A stretch of DNA of 28,686 bases, from the IMG/VR virus record IMGVR_UViG_3300031658_000075, positions 1 to 28,686 of that record, one strand, 5' to 3'. The notes under the pieces were generated by a model. That model was not told where the DNA came from. It saw nothing but the letters and a program-made list of their open reading frames with translations, and made no database searches. This document shows, piece after piece, positions 15,704 to 22,610 of the stretch (position 1 is the stretch's first letter; every line of letters begins with the position of its first letter). Made by a program: the position numbers and the translations under genes. The DNA comes from a virus.

Positions 15704-16108
15704 TTACTTTTCGTACTCCTCTATAATATCTTTTATTTCTTGTATTGCTGACTTTAAACAAGGGACACAAGAAGTAGTTGATTTAGTTCCATCAGAATAT
15801 TTATTAAGCAATGCATACATTGTATTCTTTTGCTCTGAATCAATAGTATTTGTAACTTCTGAAATTAGTTTCTTCATATCTAGGTAATCATCTTTAGATA
15901 CTTGCAAATCCCCCCACTTAGATAATGGACAAGTAGAAAATGATAGCTTAGTCTTAACATCCATAAAACAACCACATGTTCTCTTGTTCCCTATTTTGTT
16001 TCCAATAATAGGAGTTCCACATGTTCGGCTCTTTTTTCTAAAATGTTGGCATGATTCACAAACAGCTATTCTTCGCTGCTCTACCTCTGGGTTACTTTTT
16101 AGCCTCAT
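15704..16108 (-). CDS. Cysteine-rich zinc-binding protein
   Basis: 134 residues. Cysteines 17, 20, 30, 45, 47 and 60 are arranged as CESC, RTCG, TCGCFM and STCPLSKW, an arrangement that recurs in small proteins beside terminase genes in Bacteroidota phages and that probably binds one or two zinc ions. A second pair, SCVPC at 114-117, precedes a C-terminal amphipathic helix (LKSAIQEIKDIIEEYEK) that could dimerise. It overlaps the sigma-like gene by 17 bases. The function is unknown. Position between sigma factor and tail genes would suit a transcription partner or an assembly helper, which is only an inference. Confidence 0.7.
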   Translation of the reverse strand: MRLKSNPEVEQRRIAVCESCQHFRKKSRTCGTPIIGNKIGNKRTCGCFMDVKTKLSFSTCPLSKWGDLQVSKDDYLDMKKLISEVTNTIDSEQKNTMYALLNKYSDGTKSTTSCVPCLKSAIQEIKDIIEEYEK

Positions 16109-16646
16109 CTATAATCTTTTTTATGTTGTTCCTTACTTTAGTGATTGTGTTCCTTAATGACCTTTGACTGATTCCAGTTTCTTCTTCTAGCTTCTTAAAT
16201 GAAAGCCCAGTTTCATAATATAACTTAAATACTTTAGTATCATAAACATCCATAGTTTTAAGGCACTCATTAATCTTGGCTTCCATTTCTAATACATTAT
16301 CTTCATGCTCATTCTGTTCATTTATAACCTTTTCAATAAAGCTGCTATTGTTTGTAGGTCTGACTTTTAGGTTGTTATACCTTACATATTTCTTGTGGAA
16401 TTGAGATTTCTTTGAGAAGTATTTTACCAGTAATATTTTGCAAACATAAGTCTTAATTTTGCCACCATCAATAATGATTAATAGCTTGTGTTGGTTCATA
16501 GTCAATAGCTGGAGAAATACCTCTTGAACTAAATCTTCTGATAAGAATGCATCTTTGGTTTTCTTAATAGCAAAGCCTAAGAAATATTTATAGTCTTTGT
16601 AAACATACTCTATTGGATGGTATTTTTTAAAAGGCATATTCTCCAT
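16092..16646 (-). CDS. ECF-like RNA polymerase sigma factor
   Basis: 184 residues. Residues about 13-80 look like sigma region 2, with SEDLVQEVFLQLLT (36-49) matching the -10-recognising and core-binding helix of ECF sigmas. Residues 125-178 look like region 4, with the helix-turn-helix TGLSFKKLEEETGISQRSLR (147-166) and a basic end. Between them lies a charged linker, as in ECF factors, and regions 1 and 3 are absent. It would direct host RNA polymerase to phage promoters. The gene lies just after large terminase (20-base overlap) and before all structural genes, the natural place for a late-gene switch. An alternative is a DNA-binding protein derived from a sigma fold. Confidence 0.7.
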   Translation of the reverse strand: MENMPFKKYHPIEYVYKDYKYFLGFAIKKTKDAFLSEDLVQEVFLQLLTMNQHKLLIIIDGGKIKTYVCKILLVKYFSKKSQFHKKYVRYNNLKVRPTNNSSFIEKVINEQNEHEDNVLEMEAKINECLKTMDVYDTKVFKLYYETGLSFKKLEEETGISQRSLRNTITKVRNNIKKIIDEAKK

Positions 16647-17943
16647 AGTTCTTTTTAATATGAAACCACATCCTCATCATTATAGCATCTGCATAATCTG
16701 GAGAATGTCCTAGCTTAGACTTCTGTATCTCTTTCCCCTCAATAGCTAACTTCTGACTATCCTTATCTACTCTATCTCTTTTTATTATTTCTAACTCTGT
16801 AATAATTGCATCTCTAAATCTAGTATCAGCAATATACATTTGTCCACTATTAATGACTTCTGCTAATTTATAAAAGCATTGTGTTTTAAGGTTCATGTAA
16901 TTTTCTCCTTTTAATGCTTTGCTTCCATTTACAAAACCAACACTTCCAGAAAGATAATCTACAACTCCACCACCGACACCATCTTGGTCTATTACCACTT
17001 TAGAGTTTGGAATGCTATGTTTAAGACACATTGTATTTATCTCTGTAACCACTTCTAATACGCTGCTCTTGTCGTATTTTACTATCCTCTCCAGCCGTAA
17101 ACCATTCCAAAGGCATATAACCGTCTTGTCATCGCCAAACCTCGCTACATCGCATGTTATGATTTTCATGCCTTCTTCTACATATTCATTAGTAAACATA
17201 TCTTGCAATGCATCGTATTCAAATAGTAAGGCGTCATCATCATTATATTCCCAGTTTCCAAATAATAGTCTTTCCTTACTTATCTTATCCAGCTTACTTA
17301 ATTGAGATATGTAATGTTTTGATATAGCCTTGTTATCTGTTACTAAGGATTTAATGAATTTTCTGTGGTCTGGTAAATCATTGGTTAAAGCTGGTTTATA
17401 GTATTTAGTATAAAGCCAACCTTTTGATGGGTTACATGTCAGAAGTGTTTTTGGTATTAGATTGTATTCATCTAGCTTATATCTAATACGAGAGTTTAAT
17501 ATGTTAATTGCTTTCTCTGTTACCTCAGCTGCTTCATCTACAAACGCATCTGTAATCTCTAAACCACCTAATGAAGTAAACTCTGGGTCTGATGGATAAA
17601 AGAATAAATCACGCAACATAATTTCTGAGCCATTATAGAACTTAATCTTATAGCCATTAGCATTGAATGTAAAGTCTCTGTTTGGAACTAACCCACAATA
17701 ATTGATAGCCACTTCCCAAAATGTGTTTAGGGTTGTAGCTTTTAGATTCTTTAGTTTTGACCTACCTATTACACTTCTTGTGTTTGGATATTGTAGTCTA
17801 CGAGTTATTTGCCAAAGGCATCCAGTAAATGTTTTAGCACCTCCAGCTCCCCCTCCAAATAACACCTCTGATGTGTGATTATCTTCTAAGTATTTAAAGC
17901 ATTCAATCTGCTTCGGAAATAGTGTTATCTTCTGTTTCTTCAA
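16627..17943 (-). CDS. terL: Terminase large subunit
   Basis: 438 residues with both expected domains. ATPase: P-loop FGGGAGGAKTFTG (29-41), Walker B ITDAFVDEAAE with Asp136 and Glu137, and coupling motif LLTCNPS (167-173). Nuclease of RNase H fold: Asp265 in ITCDVARFGDD, Asp319 in VVIDQDGVGGG, Asp416/Asp419 in HSPDYADA. It cuts concatemeric DNA and pumps it through the portal into the head. The length is normal for compact phage terminases. It overlaps terS by 41 bases and the sigma gene by 20. I cannot tell cos from pac cutting by eye, but a circularly permuted map would suit headful packaging. Confidence 0.95.
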   Translation of the reverse strand: MKKQKITLFPKQIECFKYLEDNHTSEVLFGGGAGGAKTFTGCLWQITRRLQYPNTRSVIGRSKLKNLKATTLNTFWEVAINYCGLVPNRDFTFNANGYKIKFYNGSEIMLRDLFFYPSDPEFTSLGGLEITDAFVDEAAEVTEKAINILNSRIRYKLDEYNLIPKTLLTCNPSKGWLYTKYYKPALTNDLPDHRKFIKSLVTDNKAISKHYISQLSKLDKISKERLLFGNWEYNDDDALLFEYDALQDMFTNEYVEEGMKIITCDVARFGDDKTVICLWNGLRLERIVKYDKSSVLEVVTEINTMCLKHSIPNSKVVIDQDGVGGGVVDYLSGSVGFVNGSKALKGENYMNLKTQCFYKLAEVINSGQMYIADTRFRDAIITELEIIKRDRVDKDSQKLAIEGKEIQKSKLGHSPDYADAIMMRMWFHIKKNYGEYAF

Positions 17944-18274
17944 AAGGAGTGATTTCTATTTTAATTCTATCGTCTGTTGATACATCAATTTCGCTTCTTT
18001 CAATATACCCTCTTTTCTTCCCTTTAGTCTTTAAATAGAATATTGTTGCTGATGTGTTATTGTCTCCTATCTGCTCATGCAACTTACTTTCTGCAAAGTC
18101 TAAAGCGATGTTTTGAATATCATCTACTTGAGTGGCAAACTCTAAATCATCTTTTAACCAGTTGTAATATTGTGTTCTTCCAACTCCTACTTTCTTACAA
18201 GCCGTAGTAACTATTCCAAGTGATTTCTCTAATGCTTCAAGTATTGCTTTTTTAGAGTGTTCAGTTTTGTTCAT
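17903..18274 (-). CDS. terS: Terminase small subunit
   Basis: 123 residues. Residues 8-40 form a helix-turn-helix (LGIVTTACKKVGVGRTQYYNW) like the DNA-packaging HTH domains of phage small terminases, followed by a helical stretch (DLEFATQVDDIQNIALDFAESKL, shown in part) for oligomerisation and an acidic tail (EETEDNTISEAD) that may contact TerL. The gene directly precedes terL and overlaps it by 41 bases. It recognises the packaging start on phage DNA and feeds it to the large subunit. Confidence 0.88.
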   Translation of the reverse strand: MNKTEHSKKAILEALEKSLGIVTTACKKVGVGRTQYYNWLKDDLEFATQVDDIQNIALDFAESKLHEQIGDNNTSATIFYLKTKGKKRGYIERSEIDVSTDDRIKIEITPFEETEDNTISEAD

Positions 18275-18911
18275 TATGTTCCTTTTTGAGCTTCATCATT
18301 TTCTTTGTTTCCCAAGCCTTTTTATAATCTATATTCTCAAACAACTTACTAAATCCAGTAACATGTTTTAGCTTTAATATTTCTTCTGGCTCCATACCTA
18401 AATGATTACAAATATCTTCTTCACTCCAACCATTCTCAAGCATATCAAATACCATATTAGACATTCCCTCTACTGAGTGTTGTCCTCTTGCTCTATTGTG
18501 TCTAACAGTACTTGCCATTCTTTCATTAATATCTTTTTCAATGACAACTATTGGCACTCTACCTTTATTCTTTTCCATTATATCTGGATTTCTTTGGCAA
18601 GTAAAGTATCTATGGAATCCATCAACAATAACATATTTGTCTGTTTCCTCGTCATAAATTGTTACTATGGGTTGTGTGTAGCCATCATGCTTTATACTCT
18701 TGTAAAGAAGCCCCATTTCAACCTTAGCGACTGAATTAGGGTTATAGTCATTTGGCTGGACTCTATCTATCTCAACCCATCTAACAAAATCTACTGGTTG
18801 TGGAGTTGGAGAAATGTGTTTGTGCATCCACTCTCTTAATTCATTTAAAAATTTAGCACCATCATCTGCTTTATTAAATGCTAATTTAATTTGATTTTTT
18901 AAGTCGTTCAT
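18261..18911 (-). CDS. ParB-fold protein, IbrB-like
   Basis: 216 residues. A ParB/sulfiredoxin-like domain spans about 44-145: VEIDRVQPNDYNPNSV (46-61), KHDGYTQPIVTIY (74-86) and VIVDGFHRYFTC (94-105) containing the G-x-H-R core, then TVRHNRARGQHS (135-146). A helix-turn-helix follows (GWSEEDICNHLGMEPEEIL, 161-179) and a basic C-terminus. The pair of this gene with the PAPS-reductase-like gene upstream (26-base overlap) matches IbrB/IbrA of E. coli, known as regulators of immunoglobulin-binding protein genes and common in prophages. ParB folds can bind CTP, act as nucleases or bind DNA. Its stop overlaps terS by 14 bases. Confidence 0.8.
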   Translation of the reverse strand: MNDLKNQIKLAFNKADDGAKFLNELREWMHKHISPTPQPVDFVRWVEIDRVQPNDYNPNSVAKVEMGLLYKSIKHDGYTQPIVTIYDEETDKYVIVDGFHRYFTCQRNPDIMEKNKGRVPIVVIEKDINERMASTVRHNRARGQHSVEGMSNMVFDMLENGWSEEDICNHLGMEPEEILKLKHVTGFSKLFENIDYKKAWETKKMMKLKKEHNEQN

Positions 18912-20118
18912 TTTGAAAGTATTTGATTATTTCTGTTTTCTGTTCAGTAGTAAGATACTTAGTACTTTTAAGCATTGGAGTTAACCATACATATTTCTCC
19001 TTGTTTTCTCCTTTAGGATTCTTAATGTATCTTCTGTATGTATCACATGCTCCAGACATCATATAGTTTTGAAGTTTAGTGAAATCGAAATCGCTACTTA
19101 GGATTGTATTTATAATTACTTTCCAATAATCTGTTGCTGACTTCTCTGCATGAAATATGCTTGACTTTTCTATTTTAACAAATAGCATATCTCGATACTT
19201 ATCTTCTGCTATTAAATACTTAGCTAAATGAAGAGCATATTCTTTCCAATCTGCAAACATATAAGGTAATGCTTTAGGACATCTAAATGCATTGTTTTGA
19301 ATATGCTTAATTGTATTTGCTCCCTCTATTTTCTTAGCAACTTTATTCCATGTTGCTGGTTCTATTTCTTGAACAATTAAAAGGCTTTGAATTGCCGTTT
19401 CGTGATGAAGATTTGACACCCTCATTTCATTAAGTTTAACTCCATGTCGATACATTTCATCGTAAACCTTATTGTACTTATACTTATTAGACTGAATTAG
19501 TTTCCAGACATCTGTATAACTCCAATCATATAATGGATAGAATGTATGTTGATTCCTTTTCTTACTTAATGTCTTACCCCAAGTAATCCACTTGTATGTT
19601 ATACCTCCAGTTAATGCGACAAATCTCTTTGGTGCTTCTTCTGTTCTTACTCCAGCGACATAACAAGTGTTTTCTGGGAAGTCTACTTGAGCAATCTTTT
19701 GGAATAAATCATGAAATCTATCTGTTCCATATTTGTTTTCTGTAATAGCTATTGAGTCTTGAGGATGTATCCAATCTTCCTTTTCATTTTCAGCCCAACA
19801 ATAATGGTATCTACTTGTGCTTGATGCATTGTTTGTAATTACCATTGGGATTTGATACCAATGTGGCTTAACCTCTTTTCGATACATTACTTCTTTCATG
19901 TAATCAATTGTGCTTTGCCACTCACATTCTTGGTCTACAAAAACAACTGGAACTGGTAATCTGTTCTTTTCTTTTGCTACTTGAATAGCTAATTCTAAAA
20001 CACAAGTGCTATCCTTTCCTCCAGAAAATGAAACAACAACCTCATCAAATTCATCGTACAAATACCTAAACCTTTCAAGTCCAGCATCTAACACATTTTG
20101 ATTCCTATAAATTTTCAT
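18886..20118 (-). CDS. PAPS-reductase-like / IbrA-like ATP pyrophosphatase
   Basis: 410 residues. The N-terminus carries the PP-loop SFSGGKDST (30-38), the AMP/PPi-forming nucleotide site of PAPS reductases, DndC and tRNA thiolases. Further family marks are VFVDQECEWQST (near 62-73), AGVRTEEAPKR (about 158-168), FYPLYDWSYTDVW and MRVSNLHHETAIQ. The C-terminal half, with FRCPKALPYMFADW, fits the DUF3440/IbrA type rather than true assimilatory reductase, which would be about 240 residues and carry an ECGLH end. The substrate is unknown; adenylation of a carboxylate, base or sulfur carrier is possible. It overlaps the GNAT gene by 14 bases and the ParB-fold gene by 26. Confidence 0.85.
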   Translation of the reverse strand: MKIYRNQNVLDAGLERFRYLYDEFDEVVVSFSGGKDSTCVLELAIQVAKEKNRLPVPVVFVDQECEWQSTIDYMKEVMYRKEVKPHWYQIPMVITNNASSTSRYHYCWAENEKEDWIHPQDSIAITENKYGTDRFHDLFQKIAQVDFPENTCYVAGVRTEEAPKRFVALTGGITYKWITWGKTLSKKRNQHTFYPLYDWSYTDVWKLIQSNKYKYNKVYDEMYRHGVKLNEMRVSNLHHETAIQSLLIVQEIEPATWNKVAKKIEGANTIKHIQNNAFRCPKALPYMFADWKEYALHLAKYLIAEDKYRDMLFVKIEKSSIFHAEKSATDYWKVIINTILSSDFDFTKLQNYMMSGACDTYRRYIKNPKGENKEKYVWLTPMLKSTKYLTTEQKTEIIKYFQNERLKKSN

Positions 20119-20488
20119 AGATTACTTTTGTTATTCCGTTCTTGTAAGTTTCTTTAATTTTAGCTCCATGTTTTAAATGGATGCTTAAAGACATTTCAGT
20201 ACAATTTGCTTCTATAATTTTATAACCAAATCCTTTAAGCAATGTTAGTCTTGTTAAAATTAATTCAGATGCTAATCCTTGTTTTCTGTGATGATAATCT
20301 ATGTAGACATTTTTCATTATTGCTTTACTTTTAAGCAATCTCATTCCACTAAATCCAACCACCTCTGCATCGTCATTTAATATGCATATGAACTTAGTAT
20401 CTAACTTAGGGAATAAAATACCTTCCTTTTTAGCATCTGCCATCAAGTGTTTAATAGAATCTCTTGGTAATGTCTTAATGCTATACAT
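20105..20488 (-). CDS. GNAT-fold acyltransferase
   Basis: 127 residues with the compact GNAT layout. Strand-rich residues 32-50 (FICILNDDAEVVGFSG) lead into motif A, KNVYIDYHHRKQGLASELI (59-77), the acyl-CoA pyrophosphate loop with the Q-x-x-G-x-A type pattern RKQGLA. Then come YKIIEANCTEMSLSIHLKHG (89-108) and a last strand. Such enzymes transfer acetyl or related groups from CoA to proteins, small molecules or, for the Mom protein of phage Mu, to adenine in DNA. The target cannot be read here. Its location between an unknown phage gene (1-base overlap) and the PP-loop enzyme (14-base overlap) suggests a shared pathway. Confidence 0.8.
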   Translation of the reverse strand: MYSIKTLPRDSIKHLMADAKKEGILFPKLDTKFICILNDDAEVVGFSGMRLLKSKAIMKNVYIDYHHRKQGLASELILTRLTLLKGFGYKIIEANCTEMSLSIHLKHGAKIKETYKNGITKVIYENL

Positions 20489-20799
20489 TACTTCTTTCCT
20501 TTAGCATAATTAATCCAATCTGACTTAGGTTTAATTATGGCTCTATTAATAATTCCAGAACCATCGTTTATCTTCATTGCCCAATACTCATTATCATCTA
20601 TTGTGTAATAGTAATAGAACCTTCTAAAGAATAATCTCTTATCTCCATGCTCTGTAATAAATTCAGCTACTTCCTTATACAAATCTTTATCTCCCCAATT
20701 CTTTTCTAGTGTATAAGAATGAGGGATTTTAGCCATTGTCTTAGCAAACTTCCATGTCATGGATAATAGTATTTTTCTTACTTTCTCGTGGTTCATCAT
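20488..20799 (-). CDS. Conserved phage protein of unknown function (AKTMxxIPHxYT type)
   Basis: 103 residues, basic. The N-terminal half holds FAKTMAKIPHSYTLEKNW (18-35), a motif I recall from many phage and prophage proteins, sometimes beside or fused to DNA methyltransferases or ParB-like domains. Aromatic strands follow (FFRRFYYYYTI, 57-67) and EYWAMKINDGSGIINRAII (71-89). The conserved His, Tyr, Trp and Asn-Arg hint at a catalytic or nucleic-acid role, which is an inference. Its start overlaps the ParB-fold gene by 4 bases and its stop overlaps the GNAT start by one, so all are co-translated. Confidence 0.65.
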   Translation of the reverse strand: MMNHEKVRKILLSMTWKFAKTMAKIPHSYTLEKNWGDKDLYKEVAEFITEHGDKRLFFRRFYYYYTIDDNEYWAMKINDGSGIINRAIIKPKSDWINYAKGKK

Positions 20800-21374
20800 A
20801 CTTGTACATCAAATTCTGCGTTACACTCTGGACACATTACACTTACATTCTTCATTTCCTTAATCATTTCATCTGCTAATTTCTTAGCTTCTCTTTCTAT
20901 TTCTTCTCTTGTTACATCAGAGTAATCAGTTGTTGGAGATAGAGTTGGCTCATAATCTATTTCTTCTGCTTGCCATACATCAACACCCCAATAATCAAGT
21001 GCTTTAGTATCGTAAGTATTTGCTAATACATCCCAATCCCATTCTCCAAAACCAGAATTATCTTTAATAACAAATTCCTCACATCTTTCTTTATAGCTTT
21101 TGCGTTTTTCTATTGGGACTTTGTTTTCTCCTTTCTCCCACTCTTTTAATCCAAATACAATTGTTGGAATAACTTCCCAGCCTAAATCTGTACAAGCCTT
21201 TAATCTCATGTTACCTCCAATAACTACATTCTTTTCATCTAACACAATAGGTCTTAATTCCATCATTTGTGGAAAGTCTATTATTGATTCTTTTAGCTTC
21301 TCAAACTTTTCATCCCTTATAACTCTGGGATTGTTTTTGTTTGGTTTAAGGCTTTTGATTTTTAACTCTTTCAT
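20796..21374 (-). CDS. ParB-fold protein with C-terminal zinc-like motif
   Basis: 192 residues. The N-terminal 75 residues are a ParB-like domain: LKPNKNNPRVIRDEKFEKL (9-27), MELRPIVLDEKNVVIGGNMR (38-57; GGNMR is the core loop) and DLGWEVIPTIVF. The central part, EEFVIKDNSGFGEWDWDVLA (99-118) with YWGVDVW, is the segment that often links a ParB domain to a DNA methyltransferase in phages; here no methyltransferase follows. A helical part and CPECNAEF (181-188) close the protein. It differs from the second ParB-fold protein at 18261-18911, so this operon carries two types. It overlaps the 55-residue gene upstream by 29 bases. Confidence 0.75.
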   Translation of the reverse strand: MKELKIKSLKPNKNNPRVIRDEKFEKLKESIIDFPQMMELRPIVLDEKNVVIGGNMRLKACTDLGWEVIPTIVFGLKEWEKGENKVPIEKRKSYKERCEEFVIKDNSGFGEWDWDVLANTYDTKALDYWGVDVWQAEEIDYEPTLSPTTDYSDVTREEIEREAKKLADEMIKEMKNVSVMCPECNAEFDVQV

Positions 21375-21513
21375 CTCTTTTTTTTATTTGTAGATAACAA
21401 CACGCAACTCGCTGGGTTTTATTTTTATAGTGTTTAAACATGTAAACATCTGCCAAACATCTAAGCATAAATGTTTCTGTTTTTTCATTCTTTTTTGCTT
21501 TGGGAATAGACAT
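21346..21513 (-). CDS. Small protein with phage RC..QR.A.CY motif (55 aa)
   Basis: Found by reading the gap between the VRR-NUC and ParB-fold genes: ATG at 21513, TAA at 21346-21348. It starts MSIPKAKKNEKTETFMLRC and continues KNKTQRVACCYLQI. This matches a short module, roughly IPKPKKGE-x-F-x-x-RCM followed by QR-x-A-x-C-Y, that I recall at the ends of phage head and nuclease proteins; here it stands alone. Three cysteines could bind metal. It begins two bases after the VRR-NUC stop and overlaps the ParB-fold gene by 29 bases. The motif and position support a real gene; function is unknown. Confidence 0.65.
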   Translation of the reverse strand: MSIPKAKKNEKTETFMLRCLADVYMFKHYKNKTQRVACCYLQIKKRDERVKNQKP

Positions 21514-21515
21514 AC

Positions 21516-21926
21516 TTATTTTGTTTTAGATAAGTATTCATCAATTGTATTTGCGACATGGTCGAATCCAGTACATATTTCTGTTCTGTAACCAGAGTCT
21601 TTGAGTTTACCCAAGACCAATTTTTGTTTATCGCTTGCATAATTTCCTTTTACTTTTAATTCAATAGCTAATCCATGATAACCATTTCTAGCTTCATAGA
21701 TAAATAAATCTGGAAAACCAGCCTTGTAACCAGTTGCCTTCATTCGTTTAGCGACTGATAGATATGTTCTCATACCTCCAGCACTTCCATTAAAAAATAT
21801 GTTTGGATATTTGAAAGCCAGAAAATTACAAACTGCTACTTGCAATTCATATTCTGGCTGCTTGTTCTTTGACTTTGTCGGAGTGTAATTCTTGAAGCCA
21901 CTCCATGTGTTGTTTCTTGTCGCCAT
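21516..21926 (-). CDS. VRR-NUC domain nuclease
   Basis: 136 residues. Core of a PD-(D/E)XK nuclease of VRR-NUC type: Glu27 in PEYELQVAVCNFL, GSAGGMRTYLSVAKRMKATG (47-66), GFPDLFIYEA with Asp73, LAIELKVKG with Glu89 and Lys91, then DKQKLVLGKLKDSGY with Gln101. Standalone phage VRR-NUC proteins act on branched or flap DNA, so it may resolve replication or recombination intermediates before packaging. Its first 80 bases lie inside the HNH gene in another frame. I keep the ATG at 21926 because the next in-frame start would remove the conserved Glu27. Confidence 0.85.
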   Translation of the reverse strand: MATRNNTWSGFKNYTPTKSKNKQPEYELQVAVCNFLAFKYPNIFFNGSAGGMRTYLSVAKRMKATGYKAGFPDLFIYEARNGYHGLAIELKVKGNYASDKQKLVLGKLKDSGYRTEICTGFDHVANTIDEYLSKTK

Positions 21927-22110
21927 ATTCGATGTGACATTTTCGGCATACTGCCATTAAATTTTCTATCCTATCTTTATCGGAACCACCCATACCTCTG
22001 CATTCAATGTGATGAATATCAACGGCTCTGGAATTACATACCTCGCAAGGAATAAAATCATCTGCAATATAGTCAAAATATTTTAGATATACTTTTGTGT
22101 GTTTTTTCAT
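21847..22110 (-). CDS. HNH endonuclease
   Basis: 87 residues. Residues 22-25 (CEVC) and 55-59 (CRKCH) form the zinc-binding knuckles around the active centre DIHHIECRGMGG (31-42), with Asn50 in ENLMAVC: the full HNH pattern. The C-terminal helix (QHMEWLQELHSDKV) is usual for phage HNH proteins. Many phages carry such a nuclease to aid terminase or to act in DNA processing; here it sits with VRR-NUC, some 4 kb before terminase, so a shared DNA-processing role is likely. Its start overlaps the upstream stop (4 bases). Confidence 0.88.
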   Translation of the reverse strand: MKKHTKVYLKYFDYIADDFIPCEVCNSRAVDIHHIECRGMGGSDKDRIENLMAVCRKCHIEYGDKKQHMEWLQELHSDKVKEQAARI

Positions 22111-22292
22111 AATAATATTTTACCATTTAATTTCCCTCCAGAATTTGTCTGTATATTATCATCATATTTGTAAGTGTACCAACCACCAGTCTTTTTCCAT
22201 CCAGTAACTAATTCCCAATTTGTTTTGTGAACCATTCCAGCATCTTTTAATGCTTGGATTCTTTTCTTTTCTCTTTCGTCATATTCGTCCAT
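22107..22292 (-). CDS. Hypothetical protein (61 aa)
   Basis: 61 residues starting MDEYDEREKKRIQALKDAG, a charged helix, then WELVTGWKKTGGWYTYKYD, a Trp- and Tyr-rich stretch, and a short C-terminus. No recognised family. It lies 3 bases after the upstream stop and its own stop overlaps the HNH start (ATGA type), both signs of a coupled operon gene. Probably an early protein of narrow distribution. Confidence 0.6.
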   Translation of the reverse strand: MDEYDEREKKRIQALKDAGMVHKTNWELVTGWKKTGGWYTYKYDDNIQTNSGGKLNGKILL

Positions 22293-22295
22293 ATC

Positions 22296-22481
22296 CTAGC
22301 CTAAATATGCTTCATGCTGTTCTACTACCAGAACTCTCATATTTAGTCTAAGACCTCGTAATTTAGCCTCTTGCAGTAATATAGGTTTGCATTGTGTCAT
22401 TACAATCTGAGAACGAAACTCAGCCACCATATAACAATCTTCTCCTAGTTCATCTGTAAACCAAGCTCTGTATAAATTCAT
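22296..22481 (-). CDS. Hypothetical protein (61 aa)
   Basis: 61 residues with a predicted beta-alpha-beta character: MNLYRAWFTDELGEDCYMVAE, shown only in part here as MNLYRAWFTDELGED, then IVMTQCKPILLQEAKLRG and LRLNMRVLVVEQH. No diagnostic motif and no membrane segment. Its ATG overlaps the stop of the 43-residue Cys protein upstream. It appears to be a small early or middle gene of unknown role. Confidence 0.55.
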   Translation of the reverse strand: MNLYRAWFTDELGEDCYMVAEFRSQIVMTQCKPILLQEAKLRGLRLNMRVLVVEQHEAYLG

Positions 22482-22609
22482 CTTGTTTCTTCTTTAATAA
22501 TTACCTCACATTCCTTATCACATTTTGTACAAGTATGTTTATCTATCAATACTGGTGCTTGACAACATATTGATTCTCCATAAAAGTGTATCGTGTAGTT
22601 AAATTCCAT
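22478..22609 (-). CDS. Small Cys-rich protein (43 aa), possible zinc knuckle
   Basis: Read from the sequence: ATG at 22609, TGA at 22478-22480, overlapping the next ATG in ATGA fashion and starting one base after the previous stop. It runs MEFNYTIHFYGESICCQAP, then THTCTKCDKEC-like residues (HTCTKCDKECEV) and ends KEETR. The CC and CTKC...C pairs could hold one zinc. The tight junctions on both sides support it as a real gene. Function is unknown. Confidence 0.6.
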   Translation of the reverse strand: MEFNYTIHFYGESICCQAPVLIDKHTCTKCDKECEVIIKEETR

Positions 22610-22610
22610 C

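Noticed and set aside
2489-21417. TCGCTGG heptamer seen five times (near 2489, 3076, 4617, 7107, 21410) on the plus strand
   Set aside because: Most copies lie inside codons such as Pro-Ala in coding sequence, with no common position relative to genes, so I could not separate it from chance.
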